Source: Brachybacterium sacelli | GTDB taxonomy: Bacteria; Actinomycetota; Actinomycetes; Actinomycetales; Dermabacteraceae | Direction of reading: 5' to 3' | Assembly: GCF_017876545.1 (NCBI RefSeq) | Contig: NZ_JAGIOD010000001.1 | Span: 124,001 to 188,000, forward strand | DNA: 64,000 nucleotides | In this document: positions 40,503 to 48,891 of the stretch, one piece after another | Position numbering within the stretch: the first letter of the stretch is position 1 | Layout: each line of letters begins with the position of its first letter | Translations under genes and position numbers: made by a program | The notes under the pieces: generated by a model | What the model saw: the letters and a program-made list of their open reading frames with translations, nothing else | Told to the model about the DNA's origin: nothing | The model's database searches: none

Positions 40503-41401
40503 GCATCCTCCTTGGTCGCGGTCACGCGCAGGTAGATCACGGCGAAGATCGCCATGATCACGGTCATGAGCAGGCCGATCGCTGCACCGGCGCCGAGCTC
40601 GTTGTCGAAGAACGCCGCGGTGTACAGCTCGGTGGCCAGCACGGCCGTGGCATTGCCCGGGCCCCCACCGGTGGTCAGCCAGACGTAGACGAAGTTGTTG
40701 AAGGTCTGGATGACCGTCACCAGGACCACGATGGTCAGGACCGGCCGCAGATTGGGGAGCGTGACGCTACGGAGGGAGATCCAGCGCCCGGCGCCGTCGA
40801 CCGAGGCGGCTTCGTACTGCTCCGAGGGGATCGACTGCAGGCCCGCGACGAGGACCATGACCACGAACGGGAGCTCGCGCCAGACGATGATCGCGATGAT
40901 CGACCACCACACCGTGCTGGTCTGGGCGAGGAACGGGATCCCGCCGTCGATGATGCCGAAACCGCTGAGCACCTGGTTCAGCACCCCCGACCTGCCGTCG
41001 AGGATCCAGCGCCAGGCCGCGATCGCCACGACCTGGGGGACCATCCACGGAATGAGGATGATCGTGCGGGAGAGGCCGCGCAGCTTCCACCGGCGCAGGA
41101 TCGGGGATTGGAGCGCGAGCGCGAGGCCGAGGCCGGCCAGGAGCCGCAGCACGACCGTCATCGCGGTAAGCCAGAAGACGGTGTTGAACGCGGCGTGCGG
41201 CAAGTCGCCGCTGCTCCACAGATCCGCGAAGTTCTCGAACCCGACTGCTTCCGCGTCGCGCGGGGACTGATACGGCGAGAGGCTCTGGAACGCCAGGACG
41301 ACGTTGTAGGTCGAGGGGATGAGGAACAGCAGGCCGATCACGGCCAGCGCCGGGGCGCTGAGCAGGTAGGGCTGCAGGGCGCGGAAGCGGGAGGTGACCA
41401 T
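40499..41401 (-). CDS. ABC sugar transporter permease (MalF type), system 2
   Basis: A 300-residue CUT1 permease with six membrane helices; EAA loop EQYEAASVDGAGRWISLRSVTLPNLRP. It starts 4 bp after the binding-protein stop. As in system 1, no ATPase is encoded nearby. Confidence 0.93.
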   Translation of the reverse strand: MVTSRFRALQPYLLSAPALAVIGLLFLIPSTYNVVLAFQSLSPYQSPRDAEAVGFENFADLWSSGDLPHAAFNTVFWLTAMTVVLRLLAGLGLALALQSPILRRWKLRGLSRTIILIPWMVPQVVAIAAWRWILDGRSGVLNQVLSGFGIIDGGIPFLAQTSTVWWSIIAIIVWRELPFVVMVLVAGLQSIPSEQYEAASVDGAGRWISLRSVTLPNLRPVLTIVVLVTVIQTFNNFVYVWLTTGGGPGNATAVLATELYTAAFFDNELGAGAAIGLLMTVIMAIFAVIYLRVTATKEDA

Positions 41402-41405
41402 GGGA

Positions 41406-42656
41406 TCAGTCCTCGAGCCCTGTGGCCAGTGTGGAGAGGATCTTCCGGGCGGCGGCCGGTGGTTCGGACTGCCCCGAGTAGACGGCGGAGAACTGCTGGT
41501 TGATCAGTTCCTGGAGCGAGGCGATGGTGATCGGCGCATCGGCGTACCGCGCGAAGGACTCCGCGTGCGGCAGCTGGTCGATGTACCCCTGCTCCGCCGG
41601 GTCGACGTCGACCTGCTCGAGGGTGCCGGCCGAGGCGGGGTACTGGGGATAGTGCTCGAAGGTCTCCGGGCTCAGGAGGAACTTCACGAACTCCCACGCC
41701 GCTTCGGGCTCCTCACAGTTGGCGTTGATCCCCAACGCCCGGCCGCCGAGGTGGGCGGCCCCGTCCTGGAGCCCTGCGGGCATGGGCGCGGTGAGGAGCT
41801 CGGCCTCGACGCTCTGGCCGGCGGTCCGGAAGGCCGCCGGGGGCATGAAGGTCATCGCGCAGGTGCCCTCGTCCAGCGCGCCGACGATGCTCGGGTCGCC
41901 GTAGTCGGTGGTCGCCTGCATCGCCACCGGGGTGATGCCCTCGGTGAAGAACCTGTCGAAGTACTCCATCGCGTCCACCAGCTGTTGCTCGTCCACGCCG
42001 ACGCTCCAGCGGTCCCCGTCGGCCCGGATCAGCTGGGAGCCATGGGCCCAGAGGTAATAGTTGATCGGGAACCACTGGGCGCTGGAGAACTGGGCGCCCG
42101 CCGGGAATACGAAGCCGCTGACCTCGCCGCCGGAGTCCCCGGTGATCTTCGCGGCGACCTCGGCCAGCTCCTCCCAGTCGCGCGGAGTCTCGGTGATGCC
42201 GGCCTGCTCGAGCACGTCCGGTCGGTAGACGAGGGCCATCGTGTCCGCGGTCCACGGGACCGCCCACATCGAGCCGTCGTAGGTCGTCATGTCGGTGGCG
42301 AGGAGCTCGTCGCCTCCTTCGGCGGGCGAAGCGGCCAGGAGGTTCTCCAGTGGAGTCAGGATGCGCGGCTCGGCCATGAAGGAGACGTCGGTGAAGGCCA
42401 GCTGGGCGATGTCGGGGCCAGAGCCGGCGTTGGCCTCGCGGGCGAACTGCTGCGGGTTGTTCGGCGACAGGGTCTCCATCGCGATGCGGTAGTCGGGGTG
42501 CTCCGCGTTCCAGATCTCGACCGCGTCGGCTAGTCCGGCCGCCTGATCGACCGGGTCGAACTGGCGGAAGACGCGATCACCCTCGGTCCCGGCGCCGGCG
42601 CAGCTCGCCAGCGGGGCGGCCAGCAGGCCGGCAGCCAGCACTGTTCGTCGTCTCAT
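41406..42656 (-). CDS. ABC sugar-binding lipoprotein, system 2
   Basis: A 416-residue family 1 solute-binding protein. Start ATG at 42656 with GGAGGAGA 7 nt upstream; the signal MRRRTVLAAGLLAAPLASC has a twin-arginine start and lipobox Cys19. The mature protein shows DAVEIWNAEHPDYRI near the N-terminus and PWTADTMALVYRPDVLEQAG, typical CUT1 features. It leads the operon of two permeases and sulfatase 2, driven by a promoter that shares an operator with the divergent ROK gene. Confidence 0.92.
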   Translation of the reverse strand: MRRRTVLAAGLLAAPLASCAGAGTEGDRVFRQFDPVDQAAGLADAVEIWNAEHPDYRIAMETLSPNNPQQFAREANAGSGPDIAQLAFTDVSFMAEPRILTPLENLLAASPAEGGDELLATDMTTYDGSMWAVPWTADTMALVYRPDVLEQAGITETPRDWEELAEVAAKITGDSGGEVSGFVFPAGAQFSSAQWFPINYYLWAHGSQLIRADGDRWSVGVDEQQLVDAMEYFDRFFTEGITPVAMQATTDYGDPSIVGALDEGTCAMTFMPPAAFRTAGQSVEAELLTAPMPAGLQDGAAHLGGRALGINANCEEPEAAWEFVKFLLSPETFEHYPQYPASAGTLEQVDVDPAEQGYIDQLPHAESFARYADAPITIASLQELINQQFSAVYSGQSEPPAAARKILSTLATGLED

Positions 42657-42695
42657 CACCAGGTCTCCTCCACGAGCCACCTCACCGGCGCCGTC

Positions 42696-42739
42696 AGTAG
42701 ACATGATCAATTTGACAGTGTCAATGGTGGCCGTACGAT
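42696..42739. promoter_or_regulatory. Divergent promoters sharing a -35 palindrome (ROK 2 operator)
   Basis: The perfect palindrome TTGACA-G-TGTCAA (42712-42724) supplies a consensus -35 hexamer on each strand. Plus strand: TTGACA (42712-42717), 16 bp, TACGAT (42734-42739), 6 nt, ATG of ROK 2. Minus strand: TTGACA (42724-42719), 17 bp, TCTACT (42701-42696), leading to the ABC-sulfatase operon. One repressor dimer could block both promoters. Confidence 0.6.
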
Positions 42740-42745
42740 CGCGTC

Positions 42746-44023
42746 ATGACACCGCGGTCCCTCGGCACGACGGAGCGGTCCGCGCGCCGCGGCACGAATC
42801 TGCCGCGCGTCGCGGAGTACAACCAGGTCCTGGTGCTGGATCTGATCCGCCGGTCCCCCGGCACGAGCCGCAGTGACCTGGTGCAGCGCACGGGGCTGAC
42901 GATGCAGACGCTCTCCAACATCTGCCAGCGCCTGGTGGCGGCCGGGCTGATCCGCGAATCGGGCCGGGTCCGGTCCGGGGTGGGGGCGCCGCGCATCGTG
43001 TATGAGGTGGAGCCGACGGGGCGCTACTCCCTCGGCCTGCACATCGATCCGGCGCGCCTGAGCCTCGTCCTGCTCGACCTGGCCGGGAGCAGCGTCCACA
43101 GCTCCACGGTGGCGACGCCCGAGTCTCCGGGGCCCTCGCACGTGTTCGACCTGATCGAGGAGCAGATCGGTGCGCTGCTCACCGAGGCGGCCGTGGCACC
43201 GGAGCTGGTCGCCGCGCTCGGCGTCGCGACGCCCGGGCCCCTCGACGTGGAGCACGGGGCGGTCGTCGGCCCTCCCCTGCTGCCCGGCTGGGGCCACGTC
43301 CATCTGCGCGAGCAGCTCGCCCAGCGCCTCGCGCTGACCGTCGTCGTTGAGAAGGACAGCACCGCGGCCGCGATCGGAGAGGTCTGGGCGGCGCCGCGCG
43401 AGGCGGAGAACCTCGCCTTCCTGTACCTCGGCACGGGAGTCTCGGCGGGCCTCGTCCTCGACGGGCAGGTGCTGCGCGGCTCGGGTAGCGCCGCCGGGCG
43501 GCTCTCGCATCTGGGGAACATCGGCCATCTCACGGCGGATCCAGACGGCGAGCGCTGCGCCTGCGGGGGACGGGGCTGCGTCGCCGTCGCCTCGCTCCCC
43601 GCCGGCATCGTGGAGGCCGCCATCGCCCGGGGCGTGCTCCCCGAGGGCGCCGACACGAGAGATGCCCGCGTGGTCGAGGCCTCGCTCGCCGAGCTCTCCC
43701 GGAGAGCGGAGGCCGATGGTGACCCGGTCGCGACCGAGCTCCTCGAGGTCGCCGCCCGCGGCTTCGCACGGGTGGGCATGCAGCTGGCGAACCTTCTCGA
43801 CCTGGACAGCATCGTCCTCGGTGGGCCGCAATGGCCCGCTTTCGCCCCGGCGTGCCTGCGCCTCGTGCCGGGGCTGGTCAACGAGCAGTACGTCGCGCGC
43901 GCCGACCACGAGGTCGAGGTGCGCGGGACGGCCATCGGCGGGCACGTCGGCGCCGTGGGCGCGGCCTCCCTGGCGATGTCGGAGACGATCTTCGATGCCC
44001 CGGGTCAGCTGTACCTCGGCTGA
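42746..44023 (+). CDS. ROK-family transcriptional regulator 2 with altered sugar-site residues
   Basis: A 425-residue ROK regulator. N-terminal HTH (TSRSDLVQRTGLTMQTLSNICQRLVAAGLI) and ROK domain with the zinc cysteines CACGGRGC (Cys271, 273, 278). Several residues that bind or phosphorylate sugars in the family differ: the usual ENDAN reads E-K-D-S-T (202-206), GE(I/F)GH reads G-N-I-G-H (Asn258) and the Glu after GC-x is Ala280. This suggests an unusual ligand, possibly a charged or sulfated sugar. The start is probably leaderless, 6 nt after TACGAT. It is divergent from and likely represses the ABC system 2-sulfatase 2 operon. Confidence 0.88.
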   Translation: MTPRSLGTTERSARRGTNLPRVAEYNQVLVLDLIRRSPGTSRSDLVQRTGLTMQTLSNICQRLVAAGLIRESGRVRSGVGAPRIVYEVEPTGRYSLGLHIDPARLSLVLLDLAGSSVHSSTVATPESPGPSHVFDLIEEQIGALLTEAAVAPELVAALGVATPGPLDVEHGAVVGPPLLPGWGHVHLREQLAQRLALTVVVEKDSTAAAIGEVWAAPREAENLAFLYLGTGVSAGLVLDGQVLRGSGSAAGRLSHLGNIGHLTADPDGERCACGGRGCVAVASLPAGIVEAAIARGVLPEGADTRDARVVEASLAELSRRAEADGDPVATELLEVAARGFARVGMQLANLLDLDSIVLGGPQWPAFAPACLRLVPGLVNEQYVARADHEVEVRGTAIGGHVGAVGAASLAMSETIFDAPGQLYLG

Positions 44024-44088
44024 GCGGGACCAGGGCGTGGAAGCGCCAGGAACGGGGCGACCGCCGAAGGCCCGCCGCCCTGCCTCGA

Positions 44089-46341
44089 TCAGTCGATAGG
44101 TTCGTAATAGACAGGCTCTTCGCCCTCGTCGTCGGCGAGCATGAACTCCACGGTCTCGAGTTCTCCGGTGAATGCGAACTCCCGCGGATACTTCTCACTC
44201 ACCGGGGAGAGGGCATCCCTGCCGATCTCCAGACCCTGCCAGGCCACCATGTAACGGGCGGTCGAAGGGAGCTCGACGGAGCCGACCGGAACGTCGTCGA
44301 CTCGGATCTCGGCAACACCCTGCAGAGGCCCGGTCCGGGTGAAATTCATGGTGAGTCGGTGCTGGCCGTGACTGAGGGGCGCGGGGCCGGAGACGTGGCG
44401 GCGCGCGCCCTGATGGTTGTACTCATAGTGGAGCTCGTGGTCGGCGAGCCACAGGGCATAGCCTCCGTTGACGTCACCCTGGCTGACCAGTACGCCCTCG
44501 TCGTCACCGGTGATGTCCACCGTCGCGTCGATTCGATACGAGCGGTCATAGATCAACGGAGTCACGCCGGCAGGTATCCGTCCGACTCCTCGGTGCAGGA
44601 TGAAATGTCGGCGCCGACGCGGCGATGCGGCGCTGTGGTATTTCGCCGCGCGCTCCGCGAAATTGCGGTCGTCCAGCGGGAAGACGCCGTACCGCTCCGC
44701 CTCCGACCACCACCGTCCGACGAGCTCGTGCAGTGCGTCGGGACGCTCCGCCGCGAGATCGTTGCACTCCGAGAAGTCCGAGGTCAGGTCGTAGAGCTCC
44801 CAGCGGTCGTCGGAATACGGCGTGTGCCGCTCGTGATACGCGACCGCCTTCCAGCCCTCGTGGACGATCGCACGGTGCCCGTACATCTCGAAGTACTGCG
44901 TGGGTCGCTTCGTCGGCGCGGCCTCGTCGCGGAATGAGTACGCCATGGAGACTCCGTGCACTGGCAGCTGGGGGGTGCCGCGGTACTCCTCGGGAGTCTC
45001 GACGCCGGTGATGTCCAGGATCGTCGGCGCGATGTCGATGACGTCGTGGAATTGTCCGCGGTGCTGCCCGGCGACCTCACCGAGCCGTGCGGGCCAGGAA
45101 ACTATCAGGGGCGCGCGGACACCGCCGGCGTGCACGTTCTGCTTGTACCTCTTCAGAGGAGTGTTCCCGACCTGCGCCCATCCCCACGGATAGTTGCTGT
45201 GACAGCGCCAGGTTCCGATGTCGTCGATCTGCGCGAGGGCGTCCTCGACCCGCACTGCGTCGCCGTTCTCGTAGGCGATCGTGTTGGTGGTGCCGTGAGG
45301 GCCGCCCTCCTGGCTGGCGCCGTTGTCCGACATGAGCAGGATGAGCGTGTCCTCCCGGGCATCGAGTCGCTCGAGGTGCGAGATGAGGCGACTCAGTTGG
45401 TCGTCGGTGTGCTCGAGCATCGCGGCGAAGGCCTCCTGCAGTCGAGCCATGACCTGCTGCTCATCCGTGGTGAGCTCGTCCCAAGGCTGCACTCCGTCGT
45501 TACGCGGGGCCAGTTCGGTCCCGGCGGGCACGATCCCGAGGTCGATCTGCCGCTGCAGTCGGCGTTCCCGGACGATGTCCCAACCCTCGTCATATCGGCC
45601 TCGCACGCGGTCGAGGTACTCGACGTGCGACTGATGTGGGCAATGGGCGGCACCGAGGGCGAGGTAGGCGAAATACGGCTTGTCGGGAGCGACGGACTTA
45701 TGATCCGAGATGTAGTCGATCAGATGGTCGACGAGGTCGTCTGTGAGGTGGTATCCGTCCTCCGGCGCTGCCGGGGGATCGATCCTGTGATTGTCCTGGA
45801 CCAGTTCCGGGAAGAAGTGGTCCGTCAGTCCTTCCAGGAAGCCGTAGTGCTGATCGAATCCGCGGCCGAGCGGCCATTGGTCGTACGGGCCGGCGCTGGA
45901 GGTCTGGTCCATCGGGGTCAGGTGCCACTTCCCGAACGCGGCAGTGTTGTACCCGCGGTCCCGCAGCAGTTCCTGGACCATGGCGGCGCGCGGGGAGACA
46001 GCCCCTCGCTTGCCGGGGTAACCGCTGTCGGCGTTCGAGAGCATCGACATGCCGACTGAGTGGTGATTGCGACCCGTGAGCAGGCTGGCGCGGGTCGGAG
46101 AGCACAACGGCGTCACGTGGAAGTTCGTGTAGGTCAGACCCGAACCGGCCAGACCGTCCATGGTCGGGGTGTCGATCTCCGAGCCGAAGCACCCGAGGCT
46201 TCCGAAACCCACATCATCCAGGACGACGAGGATGACGTCCGGCGACCCGGACGCCGGTCGCGCCGGCTCCGGCCACCAGGGTTCTGAATCGCGATATGTG
46301 GTGCCGACCGTGGCCTGTGTGGCGATCGGATGCTCGGGCAT
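44089..46341 (-). CDS. Sulfatase 3 (AtsA-like arylsulfatase with C-terminal lectin-like domain)
   Basis: A 750-residue arylsulfatase. Metal-site motif VILVVLDDVGFGSLGCFGSE, formylglycine signature C-S-P-T-R with Cys80, AFGKWHLTP and MSDNGAS. The last 200 residues form a beta-rich region (INATVDIT-like strands, DHELHYEYNHQG, EIRVDDVPVGSVELP) often found in large AtsA-type enzymes. No signal peptide; AtsA-type enzymes are commonly cytoplasmic. GAAGGGA precedes the ATG at 46341. It follows the MFS gene by 47 bp and should desulfate what that carrier imports. Its tail converges on ROK 2. Confidence 0.92.
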   Translation of the reverse strand: MPEHPIATQATVGTTYRDSEPWWPEPARPASGSPDVILVVLDDVGFGSLGCFGSEIDTPTMDGLAGSGLTYTNFHVTPLCSPTRASLLTGRNHHSVGMSMLSNADSGYPGKRGAVSPRAAMVQELLRDRGYNTAAFGKWHLTPMDQTSSAGPYDQWPLGRGFDQHYGFLEGLTDHFFPELVQDNHRIDPPAAPEDGYHLTDDLVDHLIDYISDHKSVAPDKPYFAYLALGAAHCPHQSHVEYLDRVRGRYDEGWDIVRERRLQRQIDLGIVPAGTELAPRNDGVQPWDELTTDEQQVMARLQEAFAAMLEHTDDQLSRLISHLERLDAREDTLILLMSDNGASQEGGPHGTTNTIAYENGDAVRVEDALAQIDDIGTWRCHSNYPWGWAQVGNTPLKRYKQNVHAGGVRAPLIVSWPARLGEVAGQHRGQFHDVIDIAPTILDITGVETPEEYRGTPQLPVHGVSMAYSFRDEAAPTKRPTQYFEMYGHRAIVHEGWKAVAYHERHTPYSDDRWELYDLTSDFSECNDLAAERPDALHELVGRWWSEAERYGVFPLDDRNFAERAAKYHSAASPRRRRHFILHRGVGRIPAGVTPLIYDRSYRIDATVDITGDDEGVLVSQGDVNGGYALWLADHELHYEYNHQGARRHVSGPAPLSHGQHRLTMNFTRTGPLQGVAEIRVDDVPVGSVELPSTARYMVAWQGLEIGRDALSPVSEKYPREFAFTGELETVEFMLADDEGEEPVYYEPID

Positions 46342-46388
46342 AGGAGTCCCTTCATCGGACGGATGGGAGTGGTGGCGGGCTGAGCAGT

Positions 46389-47750
46389 TCACGTCGTGGT
46401 GCTGAAGCGAGTCGCGCCGCGAGCGAGGTCGTCGAGGCTCCGGCCCTTCGTCTCCGGTGCGAGGAGATAGACGACGGCCAGGTTCACGAGGGCGGCCACC
46501 GCGATCACGACGAAGATCGAGTTGCCGATGGCGTCATAGAGGGTGGGGAGAGCAAGCGTGCCGAAGACGCTTCCCAGCTTCCCGAACATATTGACGATCC
46601 CCACCGCGCGCCCGCGGATCGCTGCCGGGAAGAGTTCCGGCGCCCAGGCGTAGAAGGCGATCGAGGTTCCTCCGTTGATCACCGCGATCGCGACGCCGAA
46701 GGCGATCAGGACCACAGGGGCGGAGGCGATCCCCCAGTAGATGGTCAGGCACGCCACGATGAGAAGGCCGAGGCAGGTCAAGGCCACGATTCGACGGCCG
46801 GCGGTCTCTATCAGCCACAGACACACGATGGTGCCGACGGCGGCGGCCACGAGCGTCGTCGCGCCGGTGAACAGCAGGGCGGTATAGGCCTGAGGGGTCA
46901 CGATCCGGGTGATCAACGTGGGCTGATAGAGGAGGATCGCCGAGCCGTAGAGATTGTTGAACCCCCAGTAGACCGCCATGCACAGCAGCAGCCAGACGAA
47001 AGGTCTGCGGAACAGGACTTTCAGACGGGTCGGTGCCGTAGCAGCGATCGGGCGATGAGTCGGCGCAGAGGTCGCCTCCGTCCCTTGGGCGTACTGCCAT
47101 GCGGCGAGCGCATCCTCGTGTCGACCACGTGCTTCCAGCCAGTACGGCGACTCCGGGGTCTTGTGCCGCAGAAACAGCAGGATCACGGCCGGGACGGCAC
47201 CGGTGGCGAGGACCCAGCGCCAATGATCCTCGTGACCGGCGACAAGGTAGACCGCCAGGGTCACCACGATGGCGAGCACGCCGCCGAGCATCCAGGCGAC
47301 CCCGCCCATCCCGGTGAACGTGCCGCGCCGCTGACGCGGGATGAACTCCGCGACCAGTGCCGCGGACGGCGGCATGTCGGCACCGATCGCCACTCCGATC
47401 ACGAAGCGCAGCGCGATGAGCGGCGCCAGGGAGGGGACCGCGAGAGTGAGCAGTGAACCGACGACGAAGAGCACCATCGAGGTGAAGAAGATCGGCTTGC
47501 GTCCGAAACGGTCGGTGAGTGGCCCGGAGATCGGGGAACCGACTGCCATACCGATGAAGGCGGCCGCGGTCAGCAGCCCGACCTCGCCCGCGGAGAGACC
47601 GAACTCCGGCGTGATGGCCAGCAGTGCCCCACCGAGGATCAGGAGGTCATATCCGTCGACGAAGTACCCGCCGATGGCGGTGAGGGCGATGCGGCGTTGC
47701 CCCCGGGTCAGCGAGCCGGAATCGAAGGAGAGCTGCGACGTCGTCGTCAT
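46389..47750 (-). CDS. MFS transporter, sugar-porter/aromatic-acid type
   Basis: A 453-residue 12-helix carrier. Features are GGYFVDGYDLLILGGALLAI in helix 1, DRFGRKPIFF after helix 2, IPRQRRG after helix 4 and LLAPETKGRSL at the C-terminus, a mixture seen in sugar-porter and aromatic-acid:H+ symporter families. The ATG at 47750 has CAGGA upstream. It is the first gene of the operon with sulfatase 3 and is divergent from a LysR regulator. The likely cargo is a sulfated or sulfonated organic compound, by context. Confidence 0.9.
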   Translation of the reverse strand: MTTTSQLSFDSGSLTRGQRRIALTAIGGYFVDGYDLLILGGALLAITPEFGLSAGEVGLLTAAAFIGMAVGSPISGPLTDRFGRKPIFFTSMVLFVVGSLLTLAVPSLAPLIALRFVIGVAIGADMPPSAALVAEFIPRQRRGTFTGMGGVAWMLGGVLAIVVTLAVYLVAGHEDHWRWVLATGAVPAVILLFLRHKTPESPYWLEARGRHEDALAAWQYAQGTEATSAPTHRPIAATAPTRLKVLFRRPFVWLLLCMAVYWGFNNLYGSAILLYQPTLITRIVTPQAYTALLFTGATTLVAAAVGTIVCLWLIETAGRRIVALTCLGLLIVACLTIYWGIASAPVVLIAFGVAIAVINGGTSIAFYAWAPELFPAAIRGRAVGIVNMFGKLGSVFGTLALPTLYDAIGNSIFVVIAVAALVNLAVVYLLAPETKGRSLDDLARGATRFSTTT

Positions 47751-47785
47751 GGTGGTCCTGGGTCGAGGGACGGTGTTGGAAGTCG

Positions 47786-47815
47786 ACAGTAGGAACGTCC
47801 GCGCCATACGTCCAA
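47786..47815 (-). promoter_or_regulatory. Promoter of the MFS-sulfatase 3 operon
   Basis: Minus strand TTGGAC (47815-47810), 18 bp, TACTGT (47791-47786). A CATACG half-site (47805-47810 on the plus strand) sits directly behind the -35 box, 31 bp from the palindrome at the lysR start. Confidence 0.4.
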
Positions 47816-47835
47816 TGCTCTTATCGGCTACTTGG

Positions 47836-47853
47836 CATACGCTTTTCCGTATG
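47836..47853. promoter_or_regulatory. LysR operator overlapping the lysR start codon
   Basis: A perfect inverted repeat CATACG-N6-CGTATG; the last three bases are the ATG of lysR. TACGCT inside it (47838-47843) ends 7 nt before the ATG and may be the -10 box of a leaderless transcript. Confidence 0.5.
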
Positions 47854-48804
47854 GCCACCTCGCCGCGACAACCGCCCTCGCTCACCTGCCTGGCCTCGTT
47901 CCTCGCCGTCGTCGAGCACGGCACCTTCACCGCTGCGGCGGTAGCACTCCACCGTGCCCAGCCTCGCGTGAGCGCGCACATAGCGACACTGGAGAAGCAT
48001 CTCGGGACCGCACTCCTTACCCGCGGGCCGCGCCGCGTGGAACTGACGGCTGCAGGCTCGGCATACCTGCCGCACGCGACCGCGGCGCTGAACGAGCTGC
48101 GTGACGGCGACGATGCCGTCCGCGCCGTATCCTCCACGATGCAGGGCCGGGTTCGGATCGGTGGCTACCCCGGGGCGATGGCCGTGTTCATCGCTCCCCT
48201 GGTGCGGCGTTTCCGAGCGCTGTACCCGGGTGTCGAGGTTGAGCTGCGCGAAGCGGATCCGGCGGTGCTCGAAGACCTCGTCGCGACCGGGGAGATAGAC
48301 CTCGCCGTACGGACCGCCGATGTTCCTCAGCGTCACCACAACGTTCCTTCGGAGGAACTGTTCTTCGAGAGGATCCAGATGGTCACTCGACGAGACCACC
48401 GGCCGACCCTGAGCACCATGGCCGATCCATCGTCGCTCGAGGGGATCACCGTCATCGTCAGCGGGGATCCGCAGGGCGGGTGGCAGGATTACCGCGACCG
48501 CCTCGACCGGATCGGGGTCGAACCCCGAGAGATGATCACGGTGGTGCAGCCGACGACCGTGGTCGCCCTGGTCCGCGAGGGTCTGGGGGTCGGACTCCTC
48601 GGCGCCCTGGCCGCGCGAGTGACGATCGATGACGAACTGAGCGTGACGGATCTTCCGGAGCCGTTGTGGCTGCGTGAGATCCGGGTGTACCACCGCAATC
48701 AGCGGTCGCCGGACGCCGCCGTCTCAGCGTTCGCCGAGCTCCTCCGAGCGGAGGCTCCCGCGCTGACCGCCGGACGGACGGTGTGGCATTCCCGCGCGAT
48801 CTGA
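47851..48804 (+). CDS. LysR-family transcriptional regulator
   Basis: A 317-residue LysR-type regulator. N-terminal HTH: LASFLAVVEHGTFTAAAVALHRAQPRVSAHIATLEKHLGTALLTRGPRRVELTAAG; C-terminal type 2 periplasmic-binding-protein-like effector domain (GRVRIGGYPGAMAVFIAPLVRRFRALYPGVEVEL). It is divergent from the MFS-sulfatase 3 operon, which it probably activates; LysR regulators of sulfur or aromatic metabolism often have this layout. The ATG at 47851 lies in a palindromic site and has no RBS, suggesting autoregulation and leaderless translation. Confidence 0.9.
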   Translation: MATSPRQPPSLTCLASFLAVVEHGTFTAAAVALHRAQPRVSAHIATLEKHLGTALLTRGPRRVELTAAGSAYLPHATAALNELRDGDDAVRAVSSTMQGRVRIGGYPGAMAVFIAPLVRRFRALYPGVEVELREADPAVLEDLVATGEIDLAVRTADVPQRHHNVPSEELFFERIQMVTRRDHRPTLSTMADPSSLEGITVIVSGDPQGGWQDYRDRLDRIGVEPREMITVVQPTTVVALVREGLGVGLLGALAARVTIDDELSVTDLPEPLWLREIRVYHRNQRSPDAAVSAFAELLRAEAPALTAGRTVWHSRAI

Positions 48805-48891
48805 GCTTGCGATCGGGAGACTCTGCGAAGGGCCCAGACCTCGATGTCGCCATCACCGGGACGCCGCAGCGCCGCCCTGCCCCGGCTCACC

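Noticed and set aside
42726..42742. Shine-Dalgarno for ROK 2 in TGGTGG
   Set aside because: Too far from the ATG and not A/G-rich enough; the TACGAT-6-ATG layout is a better explanation.
44024..44088. Terminator between ROK 2 and sulfatase 3
   Set aside because: Only short, interrupted GC stems are visible; not strong enough to report.
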